Below are positions 55,926-64,000 of a DNA stretch of 64,000 nucleotides, in pieces. The stretch's first letter is position 1. Each line of letters opens with the position of its first letter. The notes under the pieces were generated by a model. That model did no database searches and was not told where the DNA came from. It worked only from the letters and a program-made list of their open reading frames with translations. Source of the stretch: Tulasnella sp. 424 (lineage: Eukaryota; Basidiomycota; Agaricomycetes; Cantharellales; Tulasnellaceae); NCBI GenBank assembly GCA_019633425.1, contig WSUB01000117.1, forward strand, positions 62,001 to 126,000, written 5' to 3'. Position numbers and translations under genes: made by a program.

Positions 55926-57230
55926 TTAACTTTTTCCCTTGACTTGACGAACGAAAGTCCAACCCCCTCCCCCGTCACCTGGTTTCCTGACGGTCTCTCC
56001 TGATTTCGATTTTGAATCCATCCACTCGGAAAGTTCCTCGGGAGTTTGTTTGAGGAGGAGAGAGCGGGTGAGCCATCTGGCCACCTCTTCTTTAGCCGAG
56101 ACCTCACGATACGCGGCGTGAAGACAGCGCCATGCCTGGGGTCTTGCGAGATCTCGGATGCGACCGAATGAAGCGAGCAAGACTTTTATGTGGATTTTCT
56201 CTTTTGGCAGATCGCGGAGTAAAGGGTGTGAGCTGGGGTCCGTGAGACTGTCGAGTCGTGTGTACGTGTTCCTCCGAAGGGCGGCAGCCACGTTGGATAC
56301 ATGCGAACGATACGCGGCAGGTACCATGTCCGAAGGAATAAGGTGGGCACGAAATTCTGTCTGTGAGGGATGATGTAAGCGCAGAAGGTGCAAGGCATGA
56401 AGAATGGCAACGGCCTGGCTGCGGGTCAACAACTCATCAGTCGTTGCCTTGTCGTCTGAGGATTGCAATCTGCGACGAAAATCCGGTATTTGAGACAGAA
56501 TGGAAGTGGATTGAGCGACGTCATTGAATAGACCACTCCAGCATGCGGATGTCTCGTAGACTGTTAGGTGTGATGAGCCAGGTTTAAAAGACGTGTTAGG
56601 CCGGGGGCTAGGCGTACCTTCGAGGGCAAAGCCGTCCACTCGAGAGGAAGCTACGATACCCTCGCGCAGTTTGCCTATGGTATTTTTGTGAGAACAAGAT
56701 AATCCACCATATTATGTGAAAGGTACCGACGGAAGAGCAAGAGAATGTTGCTCCCCATTTCTTTTGCTTCGCTGGTGTTGCTTGCGACGCCATCTTCGGT
56801 GAGGGGGTAGCGAGAGAGGAATGCCTCGATCTAGGGTGGATGTATGTCAGCGGGCGTCAAGAATCACAATATTCACCCCCCACCTTGCCCTGAATCAACG
56901 CCCGATATCGTTCCTGTGTCTCTGCATCCAACAAACTGGTGCAGTTTATCAGAACCGGGTGCCATCAACGACAGCGCTTTTTGTGCAAACTGCGTACGAC
57001 TGTTCTCCTCTTTGTGGCGTTGTATGCGCTCTGGATGGTGCTGAGAGTAGATGCAGAGGGATTGTCTTTGACGATGTTCTTGCAAACGATGATTGCTTAT
57101 TTCTGGCTGACATGGCTCACGGCGAGGGGGTGTGGGATGGGAACCGGCCAGAAGCCAGAGAAACACGCCGTTTAATATCTCAGGGGCGACGAACGCCGAC
57201 GGCGCCCAGCTCATTGTTGCAAGCCACTCA
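55926..57230 (-). CDS. Unrecognised alpha-helical protein
   Basis: Seen: several minus-strand exons read as good protein. From the N-terminal side these are AIIVCKNIVKDNPSASTLST, AYNATKRRTVVRSLHKKRC (about 57090-56990), DAETQERYRALIQGK, IEAFLSRYPLTEDGVASNTS, EAKEMGSNILLLFRR, KLREGIVASSRVDGFALEG, then a 230-residue helical exon. That exon includes QAVAILHALHLLRLHHPSQT, IHIKVLLASFGRIRDLARPQ and AWRCLHAAYREVSAKEEVAR, and ends WTFVRQVKGKS at 55926. I do not recognise the family. A resemblance to helical SAC3/PCI-type proteins was considered but is not supported by a diagnostic motif. The start is probably near MSWAPSAFVAPEIL (about 57222), but the first splice is unsure. It is divergent from the RGS gene. 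Confidence 0.55.
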
Positions 57231-57289
57231 ATAGAACGGTTTATATGTAAAGACATGAGTCTTCAACTTCCTCCTTACTCCCCCATCCA

Positions 57290-58649
57290 ATGCCTGCAAC
57301 GTTCGTTTCGCGGCCGCACAGATTGCCCTATTCCCCAAAGGCTCTCCTTGACCTCCCTTACCGTCTTCTCAACCCACCACCAGCGCCATGCAAGACAAGA
57401 ACATGGCAGCTGTCTCCGGACTACAAGGTTGAGTTGGACGACGTTCTAGGTATGCAGAGCCATCCCACGTTCATACCCCGGGCCTATGCTCACCCAACCT
57501 CCACTAGATAACCGTCACCTCTCGCCAATGGCTCTCAAGGACTTTGAAGAATTTCTGCTTTTCACCGAGTTCAGTGCAGAGAACCTGTAAGTTCGAGCTT
57601 CCACGTGCTCTTGGCCGCACCAAGCTTACCTCCAGAGCAACCCGTTTCAGGTATTTTCTCATGTGGCTAAAGGACTACACTTTTAAACACCGGGAGCTCG
57701 GCCTATCCAAGACTGCTGCCGGAGACTTGGCTGTTCAATTCAGCCGTGCGCTGGCAACCTTCTTCGACCCAACCTCGAATCTTGCCCTCAACCTCCCTGC
57801 CGACATTACATCGTCCATCATCGCAATCTCCAAAGAATCGTCCCATCCTCCGCCGGCAACGTTCGATCCGGTCGTTCTTCAAGTCAAGGGCATGCTCCGA
57901 GACAGTCTGATGCGCTTTGTCAGACTCTGCTACGGCAATGCTGGCACTAACCGAAGCTGGTTCTCCGTTTGGCTAGGCATCTTCCTTATCATGCTTGGCC
58001 TGATACCGACAATAGCATCAATTGTCACCGGCGCTTCCCGGTGGATCCGCCTTTCTGGTTTCCTGCTCTTCTGGTGCGGTTGCGCCGCTACCATTGCAGC
58101 CACTCATGGCCGTGAGTCCTCTTCCATCCATTCCTTCCTCCCTCCCCCGACTCACATGCTTACCTTCCAGTATGTTTGATCTTGTATTCCTTTGGCGATG
58201 CGAGACAACTTCATCCCTACGAACTTGCGGCTCCTCGTCTCCCCACCACTATCTTGCAGGAGGACTATCCGGAGGATGATGAGGAGCAGAAAATCGCCAT
58301 CTCTCCCTCAGTCTCAGAACACGACTCTATGTCTGGTCTTCTAACGGCAAGCTTCATCGCTCCTCCTGCTTATACGGAAGTCGCCTCCCCCACAGGAGGA
58401 GTTTTCAAGTTCGACTTTGACGCCCTCCCCCCTACCCCGAAAAGCGCAGGGTCTCACACCGACCCAAACTCCAGTAGAGACTCTCTCCTATCCTCAAGCC
58501 CAACCTTCGGGACAATCACTCGAGTTCTCAATCCCCTCATCAAGCGTTCACACTGGGACGTTGCGATAAAAAGCCTGATTCTAGGACTCTTCTTCGCCCT
58601 CATCTTCTCCGCTGTATGCGTCGTTCTTCCCTTCCGTCCCTCCCACTAA
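57290..58649 (+). CDS. RGS-domain membrane protein
   Basis: Seen: starts MPATFVSRPHRLPYSPKALL. SPDYKVELDDVL, an intron, then DFEEFLLFTEFSAENLYFLM with an intron inside, and FMWLKDYTF-like RGS core. After the helical stretch VLQVKGMLRDSLMRFVRLCY come hydrophobic spans WFSVWLGIFLIMLGLIPTIA and LSGFLLFWCGCAATIAATHG. An intron and a disordered loop of about 130 residues (QEDYPEDDEEQ) follow. A last membrane span, SLILGLFFALIFSAVCVVLP, ends the protein at 58649. Known: RGS proteins speed GTP hydrolysis by G-alpha subunits, and fungi have a class with RGS followed by transmembrane segments. Inferred: damping of G-protein signalling at a membrane. The start is the most family-like ATG in frame. Confidence 0.82.
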
Positions 58650-59244
58650 CCTTATAATATTCTCCTTTTTTACTTTGTATCTCTCATTTATGTGCTTTTT
58701 CAACGGCATATTCCGCGATGTATATGTTATGTCCCAGCTCGTCCTGGTTTGGCTCTCGCTCGGCAGCATCTTTTTGCCGCTAAGGTCATGCGGGCCTAAT
58801 CTAATTCCCAAACTATCACTGAGCCCTCCTGCCGACCGTCTCTTGGCACTGGCGACGTTCATGAAAATCCTTTTCCCAGACTTTCCTATTGACTTTCTTG
58901 TCAACTACGTGCACCCCCTGTTCCTCCGTCTCTTACTCTCAGCTCAAAGCTGAAGTATTCTTCAAGACGAAGATAAGGGATCTTATGTTCATTGGCCCGC
59001 ATTGCACAGGATCACCGAATTGTCAAAGTCACCTGGCCGTGAATTTACGACCTTCTCTGGCCAGTATAATTGATTGGGCCCAAGGCAATCACGTCGGAGT
59101 TTCCAGTCAGGTCGCATATAAGTTGGTTACTTCGGGTTTGCAAATCGCCTTTTCTCCAGCTTAGCCGGTGGGTGCACCAACCTTCGTCTTCATCCTGCAT
59201 CGCTCACTTATGTCCCATTGCAGATATCTACACAAATTTCATCT
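58650..59244. other. Intergenic stretch before the small orphan genes
   Basis: No gene recognised. It holds the 3' end of the RGS gene and the promoter of the first small gene. A possible intron (ending TTGCAG, about 59222) lies just upstream of the ATG at 59245. Confidence 0.35.
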
Positions 59245-59571
59245 ATGGATTTCCTCCAAGTCCTTGCGTTTGACGAACAGAATTTCCGCCGCCAGCTGAG
59301 CGGCTGCTCTCTTTCGGAGCTCGAAGAAGTAGAAAAACTCACCCGCGAGCAACTCGCCGATATCCCGCGGTGCTTCATCGTGGCCGGAAGAGAACCATCC
59401 TTCATCGAAACCATCAACTTTAGGTCCCAAATGGAGCTCGTCACGAAGAAGCAGCAGCTAGTACGGCAGGAATGGGCCCGCCGTGGCCATGGCAATCAGT
59501 GGTCAGACCTTCAAAACGTAGGCTTGCCATTGCTCACTGGGTTTCTCGGTGCCATTCTGAAACCAAAGTAA
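59245..59571 (+). CDS. Small orphan protein, paralogue 1 (108 aa)
   Basis: Seen: an uninterrupted ORF with no intron. MDFLQVLAFDEQNFRRQLSG is followed by CSLSELEEVEKLTREQLADI, a variable middle, PSFIETINFRSQMEL, QQLVRQEWARRG, and a hydrophobic end VGLPLLTGFLGAIL-KPK. It aligns over its whole length with the protein at 60233-60553 (shared MDFL--LAFDE--FR--L, CSLSEL, the EW-RRG motif and the hydrophobic tail). It has no signal peptide. The acidic-amphipathic helices and hydrophobic C-terminus suggest a small helical, possibly membrane-touching protein. Two paralogues evolving in parallel argue that both are real. Function unknown. Confidence 0.7.
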   Translation: MDFLQVLAFDEQNFRRQLSGCSLSELEEVEKLTREQLADIPRCFIVAGREPSFIETINFRSQMELVTKKQQLVRQEWARRGHGNQWSDLQNVGLPLLTGFLGAILKPK

Positions 59572-60232
59572 TGGAGAAGGGGAGCGAACTAGTCGTTGCG
59601 TTTGTTTGGGATCGGGACTCCCGTCCACTTCTAATCTCCGAGAAGTCTGTTATAAATCGTCTGGCACACGTCTACCTTTGTTTACACTATACTGAAATCG
59701 CTGAACGAGTCTTTGCTGGATTAGACCAGTCGCAGATAAGTGTGCCGTAATCATAGGTGAACCCCCGGACTTCATCGAGGCCGGGACACAGCTTGACTGA
59801 GTCCTCCTATGATCCTCTGATCTTTCCAAGACTATACTAGTGGATCTTGGCAGTGTCTCGGCTGCTCGAATAGTGTGTGAGTATCATTTCCCAGATCATC
59901 TCAACGATGTTCGTACAGACATGCCCCAGAGAGAAAGGTGATGACATCGCCGCACACTAGAACTAAAAAGCCCATGGTTCCATCCATCAGCACGATAAAG
60001 GAATCAAAGTTCATTGGCTAATAATAATGGTTGGGTCTGAGTCTAGTCTATTCGGTGGACAGCTGCCAGCGATTGCTGGAAGCGAAACCCTGCTTGACGG
60101 GAGATAAAAAGGTCCTACAACCCGTTGAGCCTGCAAGAGCGTTTCAATCTCCAAACTTCCGCCTCGGTAAGAGCTTCGTTCAACAACGCTTGCCTATTTA
60201 TTGTCTGATGGCCTCTTCCAGCCCTTCTGCTC
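59572..60232. other. Spacer between the two small orphan genes
   Basis: About 660 bp without a supported gene; presumed to include the promoter of the second paralogue. No repeat recognised. Confidence 0.35.
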
Positions 60233-60553
60233 ATGGACTTCCTCAATATCCTTGCTTTTGATGAGACAAGGTTCCGCCTCGAGCTTCGATCCTGTTCACT
60301 TTCCGAGCTCGACACTGCGCAGCAGCTAATCAGCCAGCAAGTCGCAGAGGTTGGACGAGCTCTAGCGACATCCGACCCCACTTTCACGGAATGGCTGAAC
60401 CTAACCTCTAGGCTGAGTCTCCTTGAGAGGAAGCTCGACCTAGTGAAGGAAGAATGGAGCCGTCGTGGCTACACAAAGGAGTCCTCCTACTTTGGGGAAG
60501 TCGCGCTCCCCTTTTTTGCGGGTCTGTTCGGAGAGTTTATGAGGAAAGACTAG
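60233..60553 (+). CDS. Small orphan protein, paralogue 2 (106 aa)
   Basis: Seen: MDFLNILAFDETRFRLELRS, CSLSELDTAQQLISQQVAEV, PTFTEWLNLTSRLSL, KLDLVKEEWSRRGYTKE, and the hydrophobic end VALPFFAGLFGEFM-RKD. Same length, order and start as the gene 660 bp upstream, on the same strand, intronless. The two differ throughout, while the CSLSEL and EW-RRG positions stay fixed, which suggests an old tandem duplication under constraint. I do not recognise a named family. Its 3' end is convergent with the acyl-CoA synthetase gene, 224 bp away. Confidence 0.7.
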   Translation: MDFLNILAFDETRFRLELRSCSLSELDTAQQLISQQVAEVGRALATSDPTFTEWLNLTSRLSLLERKLDLVKEEWSRRGYTKESSYFGEVALPFFAGLFGEFMRKD

Positions 60554-60777
60554 CTGGGTGAAGGGAGTCGCCAACTGCCACATCGGCGACGCTGTGATGT
60601 ATCGAGCCGCTTATGCGGGCTGCGAAGAACCACTTCTCACTTCATCTGTATCTCTGTCGTTGTTCTGGACTGATTTGTTGGACTCATAATCTTGGAAATC
60701 AATACATTAGGGCAGGTGAAACGGCAAAGCAGAAAGAATTGGAAAAAGATTCGCTCGACGCGTCGACGTGTCTATTT

Positions 60778-63646
60778 CTAATTTCGGTTATACAAGCCGT
60801 CCAGCACCTCCTTATACATGGCCGCAGCATCCCTTCGCCGTACCTTGAATGTTGGGGTAAGAAGATTATTCTCAATAGTAAAGGGTTCCAGCGTAAGATG
60901 GATCGCTTTGACAGTTTCGAACCTGTAATATCTCTTAGAAAGAAACTCCCTGCTATTTGTGAAACCCCTAAGCTCACCCGTTTAGACCCGCCTTCTTTGC
61001 CGTGGTCGTCATCGTGGCCAAAACAGCCTTGATAATCTTTGGATCTGTAACGGCCTTTTGAATGGCTTGCGAATCGGACGGTTCGATTTTTAAACCAAGG
61101 CTTCGAGCTGCCTCCGAGAGCGCAACCGGATCCGGTACGACGACAGCGATGAGATGATCTAAAAATTACTGTAGCGTGAGAGATAATGGCAATCGCCTTG
61201 GTATACGAAAACTGACCTTGAAGAGAGTCGCCATGGACATAGATTTGGGAGACCAGTGGACAAGCAGTGTAAACCTAAAGGCGTCCAAGCCGGATTAGAT
61301 CACGTTGATGGTAGTTACAAATTACGGCGACGTACGTTTTCGACCTTTTCCAAGGCAACATATTCTCCTTGCGCTAGCTTCATAATATTCTAGACGTACG
61401 GGGTTAGTGAGTAGCGACCAGGTTTTGTTGTTGGACTCCATGTACCTTGATGCGGTCAATGATTGTAAGTCTGCCACAGTCGTCGATCAAGGCGACGTCA
61501 CCAGTGTGAAACCAGCCTTCATCGTCCAGAGCCTCTTTTGTACTCTTTTCGTCTGAGCGTCACCGGCGAGTCAGAAGAAAAATAGACCATTGGAGCGTAG
61601 AATTCTGACCTTTATGGTATCGAATAAAGACATTCGGCCCTCGTACAAGGATCTCACCCCGTGCGTACGGTTTATCCTCGCTGGTATAGTTCATGTGAGG
61701 AACGTCGAGAAGCTTGACCTCATTGACCGTTTGCGGAGGGCCGATTGTACCTGTAGAGGTTGGGTCGAGTGGCCAGTTGAGAGTCGTCGTCGCACAAGTC
61801 TCCGTTAACCCATAGCCCTCCAACACTGTGCAGGAGAATGCGATCTTTAGAAAGTTCATGCAATCTTTGCTGATAGGGGCGGAGCCGGAAGTCATGACGC
61901 CGAGTCGGCCACCAAGAACGGCTTGTATCTGGTGAAGTCAAGGAGTCAGTTGCCGTCGCGTAACTATTGGAACACCTCGAATGAACTTACCTTTCGGAAG
62001 ACCAAGGCATCCCAGAAAAGATTTGTGTTGTTTCCCGTTGCAAACATCTCTTTGAGCTTGACGTCAACCGCTTTTCGGAAAAGGGCACCTGCAAAATCAA
62101 AGCAGTTGGATACGGTTGGACTGCGAAACGAAGATGATCATGACGAACCCTTGACACCGGGTGCTTGGCCGGCCTGCATGGCAGCCATGTATAATCGATT
62201 TAGAACTATAGACGGGCAGGGCATAAAAATAAAGATCGAGGGTTCAGAGTTGAGTGTCGTTTTACCTCGAGGAACCGAAGGAAACATGTATGGCTTGAGG
62301 ATCTGAGCGTCTTCAATCAGCTTCAAGGGATCTCCGCTAAAGAAGCCGATTTTTCCTCCGAGGGCCATAATTAGTAATTCAACGGCACGCTAATGGGGTG
62401 AAATCAGTTGGACCTTCCATAACTAATCGTGGATGGTCTAACCTCGTAGATGTGTGCAAGGGGAAGATATGAAAGGACTGACGCTCCATCGACGTAGTCT
62501 AGCCCATGCGCATTGCTTAATGCAGCGGACGCGAGGTTCCGGTGAGTTAAAACGACGCCCTTTGGAACATTGGTCGTGCCACTCGTATAGCAAATGGTCG
62601 TCACGGTGTCGCCGGTGCATGGAATAGGAGCGACGAGATTGGCGTGACCTAAGGCCTCGACTACGGCGGGCCAATTGGGCTAAATCATCTGTGCAGACCC
62701 AAGTGGCGCAGTACCTACATTCTGATAAATCCACGAGCTCCACGCCATGCTGCATTGCCCAAGCAGTGAGGACTGTCTTGGTCTCCGGAGAGAGGGGATC
62801 GATGGATACAATGGTTCTAAGATTTTTCAGTTTGGGAGCGAGGGTGAGCAACGGTGGGAGCTTGACGCCAGTAGCAAAAACGATCGGAATTTCGGCATGG
62901 TTGAGAATATACTCTGAAATCGGAGTTAGGTTGGGGTTTACAGGGTGTTGGTGGGCAGAAGAGTGCCTTACCCACTGCGTCTGGCCCAAGAGTGTCATAG
63001 AGACTAACACTGACTTTATTGTAAGCCTGGCAAGCAATATCGACTATTTGCCATTCTGTTCCACCAGACAATGTAAGTAATGGGGTTGTATGAAAACGAG
63101 AATGCACAGCACCTGGTCGATTTGCGCTCCAGATGCCAACTGTCTCAAATTCTGCTTTCGGATATGAGCCTTGGCGGTACTTGAATTCCAAAGCGGAGCC
63201 AACTCTTCGTCGTCTCGCGTCTACAGAGCCATAGCTTTCCCAAACGTATTCGCGTGCAAGTGTTGGGGGGTTAGAGGAAAGTAAGGGCCTGTGACCGAGA
63301 AAAGGCCGGTGTGGACCGAGGCTGAGGCCAGCTTCGAAAAGTTCTGGAAGGGTGTCGCCGGGAAGAACCCCTCGAGGGAATGACGAAGACGCCCAAATCG
63401 CTGTTCCCCACACCAGGTTACTCGATACAGCCATACGATGAATGGGTGGCTACTTACCATCACGATAAGCAGCTATTATGAGACCAAGACCAAAAAAGAT
63501 TATAGGTGAGCAAACGGCTGAAGCTCGTTGCAAACGAAGAACTCTGTACCAGTCTGGCCAGGTTTCTTGGTGCCCGGAACAGGATACCCCTGCTTCGAGT
63601 AATCCAGCTTGTCTGGATATGGAACTGCTTGGATTCTGGTGGCCAT
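60778..63646 (-). CDS. Long-chain acyl-CoA synthetase
   Basis: Seen: starts MATRIQAVPYPDKLDYSKQG at 63646. Exons carry WESYGSVDARRRRVGSALEF, VGIWSANRP, VSVSLYDTLGPDAV, the ATP loop ICYTSGTTNVPKGVVLTHRN (about 62570), SVLSYLPLAHIYE, MTSGSAPIS with GYGLTETCATTTLN, GEILVRGPNVFIRYHK, the FACS signature GWFHTGDVALIDDCGRLTII (about 61500), DRIKNIMKLAQGEYVALEKV, and a last exon (FETVKAIHLTLEPFTIENNL ... TPTFK) stopping at 60778. Known: it activates long-chain fatty acids to CoA thioesters through an acyl-AMP, for beta-oxidation or lipid synthesis. The N (not G) in SGTTNVPKG is a minor variation. No peroxisomal SKL-type end is present, as the last residues are YNRN. Confidence 0.93.
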
Positions 63647-64000
63647 GGTGGTTGAGGACGCGGGTGGAAGGACTTGGGGAAAGGTTGAAGGGGCTGAGCT
63701 AGTGGAGAGAGGAGACGTGCAGTCCCATTTTCAACTGTTTTCGCGGTCACCGGTAACACCGGCCGCGCTGGGGACCCTCATCCCGGTTCGTGTGCGGCTA
63801 TTTGTCTACCAAGAGCCCAAGCCAGAAAGCACGACCACCCACCGCTTAACCGGATAGCTCCAATCACCGGTCAAGAGATGTCTCATAAAGCTCTTACGTT
63901 CAACGACACAGTCATCCTAGATCCTCGGCCACCCAGGACGGTCTGTCGATGGAAGGTCGAATCAAGCTCTCTTTGGTTGTTGTCACCCCCGCGCGCTAAC
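63647..64000. other. Upstream flank of the acyl-CoA synthetase gene, right edge of window
   Basis: 354 bp with no supported coding exon. The last 100 bp could begin a neighbouring gene, but nothing is recognisable. Confidence 0.3.

Overview
The window is nuclear DNA of a basidiomycete fungus, most likely a mushroom-forming (Agaricomycotina) lineage. Genes are dense and lie on both strands. Nearly all are split by GT-AG introns of about 50-65 nt. Single-copy fungal housekeeping genes sit beside families typical of basidiomycetes: a FunK1 kinase, a BTB protein and a conserved multi-pass membrane protein. I cannot fix genus or species. No rRNA, tRNA, CRISPR or complete autonomous transposon was seen.

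Layout. 1-3436 (-): RAD16-type SNF2 helicase, 3' end outside the window. 3946-4892 (+): glutamine amidotransferase of vitamin B6 synthesis, followed head-to-tail by a decayed copy (4990-5785). 7709-9471 (+): SH3 protein of the Nbp2/Skb5 type. 11246-14007 (+): basidiomycete membrane protein. About 14500-15572 (-): Gag-like protein. 15858 to about 17039 (-): BTB protein. 17040-19078: gene-free, with a hairpin. 19079-22473: divergent TSR2/GRC3 pair. 22851-24198 (+): tRNA 2-thiolation NCS6/CTU1. 24280-25731 (-): ERG27. 26079-28769 (+): NOP9.

28876-38578 is the accessory part. Two copies of a flavocytochrome b2 gene (about 2.86 kb each) flank about 4 kb that holds a FunK1 kinase gene and a 175-bp TA-flanked MITE with perfect 23-bp terminal inverted repeats. 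Then come a secreted ferritin-like Rds1-type protein (38962-40308), transcription elongation factor EAF (40581-42104, -), KRR1 (42315-43959, -), a membrane-anchored GH5 exo-beta-1,3-glucanase (44288-47260, -), ADE12 (47918-49611, -), COX16 (49840-50324, +), a PHD-like zinc-finger protein (50396-51553, -), a second Gag-like gene (51750-53190, -), a LON/RING ubiquitin ligase (53617-55736, +), an unrecognised gene (55926 to about 57230, -), an RGS membrane protein (57290-58649, +), two tandem paralogous orphan proteins of about 107 aa (59245-59571 and 60233-60553, +), and a long-chain acyl-CoA synthetase (60778-63646, -).

How they fit together: TSR2, GRC3, NOP9 and KRR1 all act in ribosome assembly and lie within 25 kb. 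The b2 copies, the B6 amidotransferase pair and the small orphan pair are three independent local duplications at different stages (both copies intact and partly homogenised; one copy dead; both copies diverged). The less-described material is the pair of Gag-like host-gene candidates, the orphan small-protein pair, and the duplicated b2 locus with its FunK1/MITE insert. Gene models were spliced by hand; internal exon edges not quoted should be treated as approximate.
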